NCBI GenBank assembly: GCA_965153355.1
Contig: OZ231126.1
Coordinates: 42,470,001-42,534,000 of the forward strand
DNA length: 64,000 bases
Direction of reading: 5' to 3'
DNA from: Flaccisagitta enflata
Taxonomy: Eukaryota > Chaetognatha > Sagittoidea > Aphragmophora
In this document: piece after piece, positions 24,781-43,362 of the stretch
Numbering within the stretch: the stretch's first letter is position 1
How the letters are laid out: every line of letters begins with the position of its first letter
Notes under the pieces: generated by a model
The model's database searches: none
What the model was told of the DNA's origin: nothing
The model's input: the letters and a program-made list of their open reading frames with translations, nothing else
Program-made: the position numbers and the translations under genes

Positions 24781-25180
24781 GACCATTCCTTCTACCGTCT
24801 TAAACCGGTTTGAGCGTGTCAAGATACTTTTACATCAAAAAGTAAGTCTCGTTTTGAAAAGAATTTGTAAAGGTGTTAGACCGGAGATTGAAAAACAAAA
24901 TACTCGGTCTTAATCAGGTATTTCCTTATCAAGTATGGAAGTTGTACCGTTGATGTTGAGTTTCAATTTCACATGTCCACCGCCGCTGATGCTCTTGACA
25001 AGTAAAAGTCGGCAATGATGCGTCAAGCCCGTGAAAATAGCCATCAGTTTCGTAAAAAGAACTATATTGGCCTATAAAAATAGGTCAAGTGGGGTATCTG
25101 AAGAAGAACTTCTTGGGGTATCTATGAGACTGCTTTAGTCAAAGGCCTCAACCCCTCAATCAACATCGACCCACGCCGTC
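24131..25180. other. no gene seen; (CT)n at 24715-24776
   Basis: Sequence upstream of the LINE 5' end. Nothing beyond the CT microsatellite could be supported. Confidence 0.5.
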
Positions 25181-25187
25181 ATCCAAT

Positions 25188-26290
25188 ATGCAATGTCCTC
25201 TCATTTCGACTCAACCGGTTATTTCTTCTCCTGCTCCTCCTCAGAACCCTGAACCCGAAACTGTGACATACACGATGCCTACCCTGCTTTCAATATCGAG
25301 TGTTACCAGCAAAACCTTTATTGTATCTAAAGTACTTATTTTCAGAAAATCCAGTTGGTTTTATCTGAAAGCACATAACTTACCATTATTTCATGCAAAA
25401 TTTCGTCATGCTGGGTCTAGTGGTTTATTGTCCACATGATTTTGAAATTTGATGAAATTTGAGCAAAATTTGCCAAAAAAACACATTTTTGAGCGATTTT
25501 ATATGTTTGATCCCTTATAAACTTTGAGCCTCATGAGCTGGAATGACCAAATAAGTCATGTAAAGTCTATAATTGACACTTAATTTGTATCATTTTAGCT
25601 TTTCACCATTCTATAAGAATTTTGATGCTGAAATACAAATGTTGTTATTTGAAACCTGCTTAAACTTCAAAAATTCAAAGGAAAACCCAGATTTTCTATA
25701 TTGATTTCAATGATTTGGTCTTTTTCTACAAAGATACATAAACTGAGACTAATATCCTTCTTTCAAAACAAATCTGGCCATTTTTGCTTGATTCGTTGAG
25801 AAATGACAATGATTCAATGTCACAGTGTCAGTTAATCAATTTTTAAAAAAAATCCGCTAATGGGGTTTATCTCATTTTCATTCAAAATAATGTGGAAGCC
25901 AAATGACTTGAGCCAGTCCTTTGAAATTTTGCATGAACCAATGGTAGGTTATATGCTTTTTGGCAAATCCTACCTGAATTCCAAAAATATATACTTTAGG
26001 AGCAATGAAGGTTTTGCTGGTAACACTCGATATTGAAAGCAGGGTACTAGGCATTGCCTAGTCAACCTGGTCCCCAGAGGAGAGAGCCTACTGTCGAACC
26101 CGCTCATTCTCAACGTCAGATGAAACACCGAGAGTTGGGCAATGAACGAACTCAACCTCAAAGACAATCCCAGCGCATACGGGATCGTCACCAGAGGGCC
26201 CAACCTTCTACCCAATAGTGGGGGGAGGGGATTGGACTTTTTTGTTTAATCCATGTCGTCCCTTTGTGCATGTTTGTACAATAAATGTCC
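25188..26290 (+). pseudogene. possible LTR-retrotransposon 3' remnant, interrupted
   Basis: The sequence either side of the 25282-26044 insertion is Pro/Gln/Arg-rich when translated and ends near 26217 with an Arg/Gln-rich tail resembling the end of some pol polyproteins. A purine run (GTGGGGGGAGGGGATT, ~26218-26233) like a polypurine tract follows, with AATAAA at 26280. The reading frame shifts across the insertion and no LTR pair is visible. Confidence 0.3.
25282..26044 (+). mobile_element. TA-flanked inverted-repeat element (Tc1/mariner-type MITE), copy 1
   Basis: Flanked by TA (25280-25281 and 26045-26046). Terminal inverted repeats begin CCCTGCTTTCAATATCGAGT and run through GTTACCAGCAAAACCTT; weaker inverted similarity extends inward to about 150 bp. 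It has no transposase. It is 763 bp long and matches 28172-28924 in inverted orientation. Confidence 0.88.
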
Positions 26291-26621
26291 ATCAAAAAAG
26301 AAATAGTGCGTGATCATCTCTATCTAATTATTTTGACCTCTACCGGGGCACCCCGAGTGTCATCTAGTCCTTCTCTTTCTTCTTCAGGCCTTTCTCTCTC
26401 TCTACCTCTTCTCATCTCTATGTTTTCCATTCTTGTCCTATTCTCATTTCTCTCATTTCTTTCCCGCTGATGAAGAACAGAGGGCTGTTCGAAATTTTTC
26501 GGTAATAAATTTTCTCTTTTTGATTTCACCACGTCCAATCCATATTTGGTATCCGCTTCACCATCAAGTCGTTTTAAACACTTTTTGCAAAACAACAAGA
26601 CAACTCACCCTTCCATTTAAA

Positions 26622-33188
<6,567 letters not shown>

Positions 33189-33342
33189 AAGTTGTTGTTC
33201 TTTTTGTTGACTATTTGCAAAGTGACGCAATTCAATTTTTCCCTATGTACAGATATTGATGCGCCTTTTGTTTATAACAGCCCAATCCACCCAATCGCAA
33301 ATAGATTGTCATCATTAATTCATTATACGTAGGATTCCGACA

Positions 33343-33550
33343 CAGTAAAACCCCGCTCTTGCGGATTACAAGGGACTAAAAAATCATATATATCACTCAT
33401 CTGTAAGTGGATTTGTATCAAAGCCGACGTAGGAACATAAGAAAGTTATTGAATTAATGAATTAATTAATGAATTGGGAATTCGCACCTATTATGACAAA
33501 TTATGTCATGTTATGTTATGAACCGGGTCTCATTGAGCGGGCTTAAACTG
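33343..33550. mobile_element. short MITE with pogo/Tigger-like ends
   Basis: Left CAGTAAAACCCCGCTC and right GAGCGGGCTTAAACTG are imperfect inverted copies with the CAGT...AAACC start typical of pogo/Tigger-derived MITEs. No TA duplication remains. Confidence 0.45.
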
Positions 33551-34974
33551 AACTTCACCAAACAAAAGAAAAATGCTTCTACCTACTGGCTATTGATAGG
33601 GTAAGTCAAGCATGTGCTGTTGAGCTCTGTTGGATCATTTGAATGAACCCAATTTAAATTTACGATGAGAACTATCTGTTGCCGTTGCTGCTTCTCGATT
33701 CTTATTTCAGATTTATTCCTTCCCGAAAATTTCCGTTCTTAATGGCAAACTCCTCAGAAATCATGAAGCTCAATGTTTAATTTTTGCAATAAAAGAATCC
33801 TGCAGGTTTTGTGGATTATGATATTTGTAAATATGTCAGCAGATTGCAAAAGTAATGTCAAAAGTCCATCGATGTCAGTTTATCGGCATGATAGTAAAGA
33901 AATATAAAAGAGACAATCTTTTCTTCAGAAAAGCTCTCTTTTTTTGCGGAAAAAATTCTGTTGTAAAGTCACAGTCAGCTTCTTAGTTCATGCAAATAAC
34001 AATTCAGGCATGTGTAAAGTTGAGTATTCCCCCCTTTGGTGGGGGGGGGGGGGATAAAATCAAAGGATTTGGAGTTGGGGAAAAAAATCAAAAGCTAGAA
34101 AAGGTGAAATTTTGTTTTGTTTTGAAGATTTAACACTTTTGGTAGTTCCAGAAGGTGATATATGATTACTACAACACAATTTAACACTAACAGGGTGTGC
34201 AAAATTATCCGCACAAAGCACTTAATTTTCTCAAAAACCGTAGAAGATAAAGATTTATAAAAGCATGAGTGGTAAGTATGAAATAATATACTTTCTAGAA
34301 ATCAAAACTAGAATTCACATAGTCAGTAATAAAACTTTTTAAGTATATTCTACTCTGATAAAGGGTCCCTGAAATATACTTTATCAAAATAATCTGAAAT
34401 TATATTGTTAATTTTTTTGCTCTTTAGGCTTAGTTTATTTGCTTTAGTGAGCTCCATTCATGTTGATATAATTAACCTCCCTGAGCATAATGTGTGCCAA
34501 GCAAAGAATATCATCATTGAGTAGAGTACTAAGCTGCGGCAAACCAAGGAGAAATGGGGTGAAGTAAAAGATGTCGTAATTTTTTAATCGCGTTTGCAAT
34601 ATCAAAAATGATTAAATACAATTAATATTTGATCAATTATCCATCTGAATAACTTGGAAACGCATAATAGTCTGATCCTGTGTCTTTTTTCGCGATGAAA
34701 TTCTAAAGATTTGAAAGAAAATAGAATAGTGCCTTGAAAATCGTCTCCTGAGACTAGATAGAGATTAACTCGCAAAAACACGCCATACCACCTTATAGAT
34801 TAGCTTATGGTGAATTCAAATCTGTCTTCGGAAATGATTTTCAATGTGGCGAAGAATGGCAAGAGAAAAAACTGTGAGCCTTTGCTAAGAACAATTATTG
34901 GGATAATCAATATCATCATGGATTATACAGGCAGGATAAATGCAAACGTTGTTACGTATCTATGGAAACACCTT

Positions 34975-35215
34975 TTTAGTTGCGGACACACAACTCTATA
35001 AGAGGCTTTGTCTGTCCATCTGTCCGTCCATTTGTCCATTCCTCCGTCCGTCCGTCCATCCGTCCATCAGAGGTCATCAAGTTGTAACGTGGGAAAACGA
35101 GCGTTTTAGATTCTTTTTGAGTTAGATTGAGTGTGGGGGTGTGTTGGGGTGTGGATAGGGGTTGGATGCCCCTGCCCACCCGTCCGCAACGATATCGTGA
35201 CCCCCATAACTTGTT
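34975..35215 (+). repeat. TTTGTCCGTCCG-family element, GTTGCGGAC subtype
   Basis: 5' hairpin AGTTGCGGACACACAACT, then CTATAAGAGGCTTTGTC and TCCG repeats. Near the 3' end CCCACCCGTCCGCAAC carries GTCCGCAAC, the exact complement of GTTGCGGAC in the hairpin. Confidence 0.82.
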
Positions 35216-35280
35216 TTCAGTTGCTTGCAAGCAACTCTATAACCCACTATGACCATCGGTCCATCCATGTCTGTCGGCCG

Positions 35281-35356
<76 letters not shown>

Positions 35357-35434
35357 TTGTGTGTGTGCAGTTGTGTGTGTGTGTGTGTGTGTGTGTAGTT
35401 GTGTGTGTGTGTAGTTGTGTGTATGTAGTTGTAT

Positions 35435-35499
<65 letters not shown>
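35216..35499 (+). repeat. GTTGCTTGC-hairpin element end running into (GT)n
   Basis: AGTTGCTTGCAAGCAACT is a perfect palindrome, followed by CTATAACCCACTATGAC and then about 218 bp of GT repeats (35282-35499) with GTAGTTGT interruptions. Confidence 0.8.
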
Positions 35500-35501
<2 letters not shown>

Positions 35502-36190
35502 AAATCAAAAGAGCAATATGGTTGAATCTTTCCTCTAATGTTTTGAGTAAAAAAATAACCTATCAATTTGGCATGAAACTCTGCCATTACTCAAATCTTA
35601 ACACTCATGGTCGGTCTAGGTGCTGCCAGCATCATCACCAGAATCCATATTAGTCATCTGATGGGTTTTAACCGTGAATCTGCTCAGATTGACTCATTGC
35701 AAGACTCGATACAGCTCCATTTTCTTGGAGAAAAAAAGTGCCAGACACTGATTGGCGGATACCACTTATCTATACCACTCCAGGCGTCATGAAATGAGTC
35801 ATAAGTGTCCTTTAGGGCTGTAATCAGTGTGACCCATGTAACTACGAGCCGATCGATATGCGGGAAGCCATATTCTGACATTTTAGCTGATCTCGTATTA
35901 TTACCCTACATTGAGTAGTCACAACTACAAAAATCTATGATATTGTTACCTATTTTGCCTATGAAATAAAATTCTGTCAATATCAAAATCTTTGCTTCAA
36001 ATCATTTGACTACCATAGTTACAGAGGTTACAGAAAATACCTGCAATCACTTTTAGCTTCTAGTATGACTAACTGGGGTAATCTGGTCCAAATTTCATGA
36101 TGCTGGGTCATTTTTCAGTATAGTTTTCTTTCTATGAAGCAAATGCGGATAATTTTGCACACCCTGTTATTTAAAGCTATAATATACTGT

Positions 36191-36196
36191 TTTATT
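36191..36196 (-). terminator. candidate polyadenylation signal for the OATP gene
   Basis: AATAAA on the minus strand about 240 bp beyond the stop codon at 36437. Position only. Confidence 0.3.
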
Positions 36197-36436
36197 GCTT
36201 AATGGGGAAGAAAATCATAGATTTTGTAATGCGACGCAATGCGCTGTGGCGAAGAAAATCAAAGGCAGGGGGGGGGGGGAATAAAATCAAAAGCCACTCA
36301 ACTATATACACCCCGGTAACAATATCATTCATTTGTCATTTGCTTTGAAAGCAAGTTACAAGCAAGATCATAAACGCAAAATCAGGCTGAATGATGAAAA
36401 TGAAAAAAAAAAGATGATACGATTATGAAATCGAGA

Positions 36437-37265
36437 TTAAGTCCTTTCTGACGCGTCTTCCTGTTTCTTCTCCACTCGCCAACCGGCGAGGTAACCAACC
36501 GAGGAAAATCCCAGAGCAATAAGTAGCAACAGATGGAACCAGAAATGCATCTTGTCCGTGTCATAAAACCAACAATTGCCCGATTCTGTGTCGGGGTTGA
36601 CCCAAGACATACAAGCCAAATCGATGATCACGCCCAAGATTGTAGATGACAACACATCTCCGAATATGCTGGCTGTAATGAGAGTGATAAAAAAGAAAAG
36701 AAAATTTGTGCAACATGATTTGAATGCAACAAAAGGGGGAGATCAAGGCTGGATACACAGCTACCCTCTTCGTGTGCGGTTGGACAGGGGCAGTAGAAAA
36801 AAAATGACCAATTATACAGGTCAGGAGTGGTGGTGCAAATAGAGCCTTTGATTTCCCAAAAAGAAAGTTTTGATAAACATAAGGAACGATAAACCATCTA
36901 ACCAATCATCCAACCAACCAACCAACCAACCAACCAACCACCCAATAAACCAACCAACCAGCTGACTAACAACATATTGAATCCCGGAGAACAAAACAAA
37001 AATAATAGCTTGTAAAGGAAAGGAAAATAATATAGGGAATGCTTAACACTCACTGTAAGTAGAACTTGTCTTACCGATCATGGATCGAAGTCCTAATGCT
37101 AGTGTCTTATTGGCTTCTGAAACAGATCTCATACAAATGGCCATCATATAAACGCGTCCAAAGGATGATGTGAACCTCATGGCAATGACAAGTGCCACGT
37201 AGACAGTTCCAGCGATACATGAAGAAGATGGACAGAATCCATCTCTTGCCCATCCTGGAAGAGAA

Positions 37266-37312
<47 letters not shown>

Positions 37313-40300
37313 CGAAGACAGACAGAGAATGTATAGAATGTATAGAATTAAACATCGAAAATAAAAGAGTGATGATCATAAGTTGGAGATGTCAAGGTCG
37401 CGTATTAATGGACAATCGTCAACTTTTCAAGAATACCTTCTCCGGAAATGCACGAGCAATTGTTGAAAATAACATCCCCGACATCCATTGAAGTCATCCC
37501 GGTGCATCCAGCAGTGCATGGGGAATAAAATTGCTCATCGTTGTACCCACAAATGGGCTGGAAAGGAGTTTGGCATCCACATGTTGAGCTACAATTAGCC
37601 GATAATATCTGGATTGAAACAACGATACGTTAGTCATCGCCCACATAACCACAACAGAATTAGTACATCTGTAATTTTGTCGATGCTGGGATTTGGGTTT
37701 CGAGGCCTGAGGGGGAAGGGAGGTAGAAGGGGGAGGAGGAGAAATTTCCCCATATGTGAAAACAGCATCGACACCCAATTCCCAGCATCGAGGCCTCAAG
37801 GCCCAAATACCAGCGTCAAAGCCTAAATCTAAGCCTCAAGCACAAAATCTAGCTCAAGGCCCAAATCCCAGCCCCTAAGCCCAAATCCCAAATGAGAAAT
37901 TCTCCCAAACGAGAAATTCTCCCAAATGAGAAATTCTCAATGTGTCAAAGCATAGGTCATCAGCCCCTTTGGGGCCGCTGCTCTGCCCCAACCCTCAACT
38001 TTAATCAAAACACAACTACAGGCACTGTCATTTTTTACCTTTTGTCTTTTCTTGTCTGTCATCTTTTGTCTTCTTAGGTTATTGTCAATCAGGACATTAG
38101 TAAAATGTCAATCGTCAGACGTGACTTATTTTTCCGCTTTGTCTCTTTGATTTGTCAGACAGCGTAACTAGACAGTGAGGGTTTACAAGGCCCTCCTCCA
38201 TGTTTGTCAGTTTGGGTATAGTGAAGGATATTGTTTTACTTGTCATACGTTTGATGTTGAATGCCTAGATGTTTTAAGTAATCGTTTGTTTCCGCGTGAT
38301 CATGTCTTAAAATGAATTTGGCAAACAAAGAGGGAAAAAACCTGAAGTTGTGGAAGGCCCGTCTTTGGACCAGGCGATATCTCCAGGGAGGGAATTTCAA
38401 TTTTTGCACATTTTGTGAATATCATAATGAACATGAATACAAATTGCATAAAATGCAGGATGAACTGTATGAGGAGCATTTCTGCCGGCGAAAAGTTGAA
38501 TCTAAAAGAAAGAAAGTAGCTGATTGTTTGGATGATTTCCAGGTCTTATCTAAAAGCGATCCCGCGATTCCGATGCTCAAAGATAGCAGTGCTATCTAAT
38601 GATCTATAAAAACCAACGATCAATTTTCATATATAAACGATTTGAAAATTGGGCAAATTTGTTAACATTAATGGCCTCAGTGATTCGCAACATTATGTCG
38701 GGGGGAGAGGACGAGTCGGGGGGGGGTAATAAATCACTGAAAAAGGCCCGATGAGTCCATCATGGTACTGGCCATAAAAAAATCCATCTCGCCTTTTAGA
38801 AATATATCCGCCGACGATGATGGAGAGGGCCACTCCTAACGCAACACCACTGAGGGTCTCATTGGCATTGGTAGGGTCTTTTTGAAATTGGACTGAGAGA
38901 ATTTTCATGAGGAAATAATCAAATCCAACGAATGCAAATGCGGCAAAAGAGGAGGATAGCAGCACCAACACGTACGTCTTGGAGCTGTAAGAAACAAATA
39001 AATGATCCTCTTGGTAAATCGTTTGCGCCTGCATGGGACAACGCTGACGTGAAGGCATTTGGGGAAAAAGGGCTTGTTTTACAACAGAGCCAAATTACTT
39101 CACTTTGCTTATTTAACTGGGATATACTGATACGAATATGATTTTGTAGTTAAATAACAGAACACTCAGAATTTTAATATGCATGGACACGCCTCCATTC
39201 AGCTGTGAAACAATATTGATTTTACCACATGTGCAATGACTTTTCTGCGCACTGGTACTCTTCTTTCTCATTACCAGTGCAATGATTCCTGATGAAACGA
39301 GGCCGAGTAGGCCAACGATGGGTCTTGAATGGAATAATAAATGAATGAATGATCGGATGAATAAATGAATGAATGATCGGATGAATAAATGAATGAATGA
39401 ATGAATGAATGATTGAATGAATGATTGAATGAATGAATGAATGAAGGAGTAGAGAAATAATTATATGAATGAATGAATGAATGAATGAATGAATGAATGA
39501 ATGAATGAATGAATGAATGAATGAATGAATAATGAATGAATGAATGAATGAATGAATGAATGAATGAATGAATGAATGAATGAATGGATGAATTTGTGGA
39601 GCCGTACGTTCTTTCAGGAATGGAGACTGGTGATGGATATAAATGTTTTCCTTGGTTTCCTTAAAAGCATGACACAAAAGTATGACATAAAGCGTGATAC
39701 AAAAGCGTAAGAGACAGACGGACATGATCTCATATAGAGATGCAAGGACGCATCTATTTAACGTAATAGCGCGAACGACTATCCCACCACCGTGCAAACC
39801 TGAAGACATTCTTCAAAGCCGCGCAGAAACCACCAAACTTGTTCGTTGAACCCACTTTCCCGCTTCTTATGGGTTCGTCCTCCGTAACTTTCAACGGCTC
39901 TTTCTCGTTTTGAGCGGCTCTCGCTGCAGCGTATCGGCGCATTTGGGCTCTGGTTGGATAACAGGCGATGACGGTAGAGACGGAAATGGCCACAAATCCA
40001 ACAGTCGGGAACATCAGCCACCAATTGCCGATCCATCGCGCGTCCGAAGGTCCGTAAGCCGGAGTGGAGAAATCGTAATGGATTTTGAGGAGGTAACCGG
40101 CTGAGTGGAAAATGGGAAAAAGCAGGATCAAGGATAATGGATTCTATAACGTATTGAATAACTTGCTTGTTTTTTTTTATCCATTCACAGAAAAAAAAGC
40201 ATTTTGAGTAAGAATATCGTTTGAACTAAACTGTTTATTTCTTATTGCATGACATGATTGCAAAATATGTGAAATAAAAGTTGCAAATGATATTTGTTGT

Positions 40301-42113
40301 GTAGTGAGCCATATTGAGATCACATTTTTCATCTTGTTGCTTGTTGTGCTAAATTTCTATCTCCCTAATTTTTCAATCTGTGTGATAACAGATGAACCTT
40401 AATTGATTGTTGGTAAATATTGCATCAGGAACTGGGTGGTGGGTTGGAGGCGACATATTGATATGATAAATCATCGCGCAATGTTGTTGGAACAGTAAAA
40501 ATTACAAGAAAAAATATCAACTCGTTCTATACCCAAAGCGAATCCAGGGATTGGTCCGAGGAAGAAAGACGCCGTTGGCAGAGACAACATGAAAGCCGAT
40601 GCAGATGCAGGAACGTGATCGTCGATGTGAGTCAACGCGATGCTGAATTGTGGACAGAATCCACCACCGTACAAGAACAAGAACAAACAGTACCACACGT
40701 AAGGAACGAAGTTGTCGTAAGCCTAGATAAGAACAAAAAACAAACCATGTAAGTTGTATGATATAACTCGTATGATGTTAGGTTATAGAATGCCTAGATA
40801 GGAACAGGAACCGTGCAACACATACACCACGGTTAAGCAGCGATGGTGATGATGGCGGATGATAGAAATGTTTCCTAAAATTACTTCCCAAAATTAGTTA
40901 TCTAAATTTCGCCCGCTGAATACTATGGTAATGTGGCGTACATGTTTCTGTCATAGTATCTTACATGTAAACCAATTCATATGGCATGGAACTCGCTGGG
41001 CAACGTCTTTTTTGTCAATGTATTTGGCCTTTCATCCTTAGCCCATTGTCAAGAAACTGGTTGGCTCGTTGTTCATCATTCCCCCCGTCTAAATATCTTT
41101 ATGGCCCCTGCTCTCTTAACCCCCTTTATCAATTAACATACCGCCGGATTATTCCCGTTAGGATCGAGCACATCATCGGTCAACTTGGTAGCATTGTCCT
41201 GTCGCATGCAAAGAGCGTAAGAAGTAGAAGTGGAAGCGTTTAGGTTCAGTTCGGCGCCTCCTCCATTCCCTTCAGCGCCCACGTCCATCGGGGCCGTGTA
41301 CCAAAAGGCCATCAACATAGGAATAAAGTTTGAAACTTCGACGATGTACTGCCCAAACGCGTACAAATATGGCTTGTACAAACGATCGCCGAAGTACGAC
41401 CACACAGGTTGAATTCCTAATATATCAAGTTTATTCACATGAGAAAAATCATGTAGCACAAATAACAAAAAAGAAAAACAAGAATCAGGCAAATAGAGTC
41501 AATGAGATGACATTTGTCAAGATGAATTTCATTGAGAAATATTGAACAGCGGGCACTGAGCAACACTAAGCATGAATTTAGACGTTCGTTTTTCTAGCAA
41601 CTCTTCCCACGTTGGACGTTTCAGCGAATGTTGCAAGTCAGTGACAGATTCCCAGTCGCGATAGCCAAAAACACGTCTGAAAATCGAGTTGTAAGCAACT
41701 CTGAGTCTGCGACGTTCGTCTCTATCCACTACTAATATGAAAGAAACGTGGATGAAAAATGTTGGTCTTGATTTTTTTTTTGGTGACTAATCTCTCGTAT
41801 TTTCTGTAACTCCACGTTTTTACTTGCGGACACGCAACTCTATAAGAGGCTTTGTCCGTCCGTCGGTCCGTCCGGGGTCATCGAGTTAAAAAGTGGGAAA
41901 ATGGGCATTTCCCTGCCCACCCGCCCGAAACTGGTATTGGCCTTGTATCCGGCCTTGTTGTTTGCCTGACTACTTATTTGTCTGCCTGTTTGTTTTTCTG
42001 TAGCAGATCTGTTTGTCTGGTTGTCCGACTGATTGTTTTACCGTCGGTCTGTCCGCCTTTTTTTCAGTCTGCATATTTGTGTGTCTGCCTTTATCTGTGT
42101 CCGTCGGTCTCTG

Positions 42114-42191
<78 letters not shown>

Positions 42192-42539
42192 ACCTGCAAA
42201 ACCGACGACAAACATAGAATTTGCGATGCCCATTTGTGTTGAGGAGAATTGAAAGGCTTTTTCAATGGTCGTAATTCCTCCAAAAAACGCTGCGGTGGTC
42301 ATGCCTTGGCAAAACGCGACCACGCACAGAAAACCCGTGTACACCATGATGTACCTGAATGACGATATTGATGAGGCAATTGATTTGTTACAAATTGTTC
42401 ATACATATCGGCAGAATTGACACTGAAACCATAAAAACTTAATGAACCTGGGAATGCCTTCGGTGGTTTTGGTTTTATCGGTATTTACAGAAGCCGGATT
42501 GATGAAGTCCGCTCTTTCATTCGGTGTTGATTCCTTCAT
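36437..42539 (-). CDS. organic anion transporter (OATP/SLCO family), complete ten-exon gene
   Basis: Plasma-membrane uptake carrier of organic anions, steroid conjugates and similar amphipaths. Exons: 42539-42448, 42354-42194, 41416-41142, 40722-40533, 40100-39800, 38984-38769, 38501-38342, 37608-37437, 37254-37075 and 36672-36437. The phases give 660 residues, normal for the family (about 640-720). TM1 is in exon 2 (GFLCVVAFCQGMTTAAF). The OATP signature D-x-R-W-x-G-x-W-W is DARWIGNWW at about 259-267. A Cys-rich Kazal-like extracellular loop occupies about 465-530 (NCSSTCGCQTPFQPICG...SPCTAGC). The C-terminal FGDVLSSTILGVIIDLACMSW matches the family's FGxxID..C segment. The donor of exon 7 (CTTCAG|GTTTTT) is the least certain junction. 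Intron 2 holds a LINE RT fragment, and intron 5 a TGAA microsatellite. Confidence 0.93.
36745..36805 (-). repeat. 3' end fragment of the TTTGTCCG family in OATP intron 9
   Basis: CAAGGCTGGATACACAGCTA followed by GGTTGGACAGGGGCAG, a diverged copy of the family 3' terminus. A CCAA tetranucleotide run lies at 36893-36957. Confidence 0.5.
37271..37305 (+). repeat. (GA)n at the OATP exon 9 acceptor
   Basis: On the transcribed strand this is a CT run beginning about 16 bases upstream of the acceptor AG, inside the 182 bp intron 8. Confidence 0.95.
37685..37990 (-). repeat. GGCAGCGGCCCC-family element in OATP intron 7
   Basis: GGGATTTGGGTTTCGAGGCC units, a second array of CCCAAATCCCAGCCTCAAG-type units, three CCCAAA(C/T)GAGAAATTCT units, then AAAGCATAGGTCATC and GCCCCTTTGGGGCCGCTG. 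Confidence 0.65.
39332..39592 (+). repeat. (TGAA)n microsatellite in OATP intron 5
   Basis: About 260 bp of GAAT/TGAA units with a few interruptions. Confidence 0.97.
41529..41729 (-). pseudogene. LINE reverse transcriptase C-terminal fragment in OATP intron 2
   Basis: Translates to RLRVAYNSIFRRVFGYRDWE followed by a Pro-Thr-x-Glu-Glu-Leu motif, the conserved region after the RT domain in several LINE clades. It is a truncated fragment in the same orientation as the host gene. Confidence 0.65.
41823..41966 (+). repeat. TTTGTCCGTCCG-family element in OATP intron 2
   Basis: Hairpin ACTTGCGGACACGCAACT, CTATAAGAGGCTTTGTCCG, GGGGTCATCGAGTT, CCTGCCCACCCG and TTGTATCCGGCCTTGTT. Confidence 0.8.
42115..42187 (+). 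repeat. (CT)n at the OATP intron 2 donor
   Basis: On the minus strand the intron starts GTGAGTGAGAGAGA, so the GA run begins within the donor region. Confidence 0.95.
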
Positions 42540-42575
42540 TTTTCTTTTTTGACAATGAAGAAATGGCGAAAAGTA

Positions 42576-42803
42576 CTTTTTGGTCGCTGGCTAAGCGACT
42601 CGATAAGGGGCTGTGTAGGAAGTAAGGTAGGGAGGCAACGCGAAATTTTGAATTATACGCGAAATCGGCTGAATAAAGGATTTATAAGCATTATGGCCCC
42701 TGCCCAGTCATATTACGGCTCCCGTCCACCCAAATACTGCCCCTGCCCACCGCATTACCACCCCTTCCCACCCGCCAGCGACTACTTATCGGCCTTGCTA
42801 GAT
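42576..42803 (+). repeat. GTCGCTGGC-subtype element upstream of OATP
   Basis: 5' GGTCGCTGGCTAAGCGACTC hairpin followed by GATAAGGGG. The 3' end CCCACCCGCCAGCGACTA carries GCCAGCGAC, the exact complement of GTCGCTGGC, then TATCGGCCTTGCT. It begins 37 bp upstream of the OATP start codon. Confidence 0.82.
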
Positions 42804-43048
42804 TATAAGCTCACAAACGGGCAGTTTCTTCGGAATTCCTCGTAAATGGCAAAATCTTCAAATATTTCATGAAAAAAAAAAAAAGAAAGAAAAAGAAACA
42901 GAAACAAAAAATCGTTTCATGCGATCGTTTTGATTGCTTTCTCTTTGTTACATCAGAATCATTATTTGATTTTAGTATATATTTCCATGAAATTGTGATC
43001 ATGAGTCATGACAAATCCTAGCGTTTTAGACAAGTATTATGCGGTATC

Positions 43049-43362
43049 TTACACCACGTAATCTGTAGTAGAAAAACGTGAGATTGATACCCGAGCAATG
43101 CCCGAGCAATACCCGAATTTGCTGATCGATAACACGAAGAGATAAGAATCAGCCATAAAATTCAAAACTGGATTACTTTGAATATTCATGCCCAAGTACT
43201 TGATCTGCGAGACAAAGGCAATTTCGGAGCTGTATAGGTGTTTGATCTTATCCAAATCATAAGGCTGTTTTACTAATTATGAGTTACCATTTTCTGTAAA
43301 GCCGATCTAGTCGGGGCAATAAGGCAAATGTCTTTGGCGAAAACTAAAATTGCTAAACATAT
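43049..43362 (-). pseudogene. dead LINE reverse transcriptase, YADD-side fragment
   Basis: On the minus strand a stretch reads LVFAKDICLIAPTRSALQKM, the RT catalytic box with YADD changed to FAKD, then stops, and in another frame IKYLGMNIQ, the conserved motif downstream of YADD. The companion half is at 47516-47920. The left part (43052-43135) resembles the 32079 element end (AATCTGTAGTAGAAAAACG). Confidence 0.7.

Larger units (their letters stand above)
34190..36167. mobile_element. TA-flanked Tc1/mariner-type element, degenerate
   Basis: Perfect terminal inverted repeats starting ACAGGGTGTGCAAAATTATC (24 bp in all), with TA on both sides (34188-34189 and 36168-36169). Total 1978 bp, including a nested hairpin-family insertion at 34975-35500. 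No intact transposase is present. Confidence 0.82.
34012..36314. mobile_element. outer inverted-repeat element with poly-G tracts, host of a nested insertion
   Basis: GTGTAAAGTTGAGT at the left and the complement of GTGTATATAGTTGAGT at the right. Just inside each end is a run of more than ten G followed by ATAAAATCAAA. The 34190-36167 element sits inside it. The limits are approximate. Confidence 0.45.

Noticed and set aside
34190-36167. Intact mariner transposase inside the TA-flanked element
   Set aside because: Only short open frames remain and no D,D34/35(D/E) arrangement could be recognised.
38312-38599. 95-codon plus-strand ORF (MNLANKEGKNLK...) that looks protein-like
   Set aside because: It is antisense to OATP exon 7; the minus strand there has a clean acceptor, matching phase and an OATP-like membrane segment.
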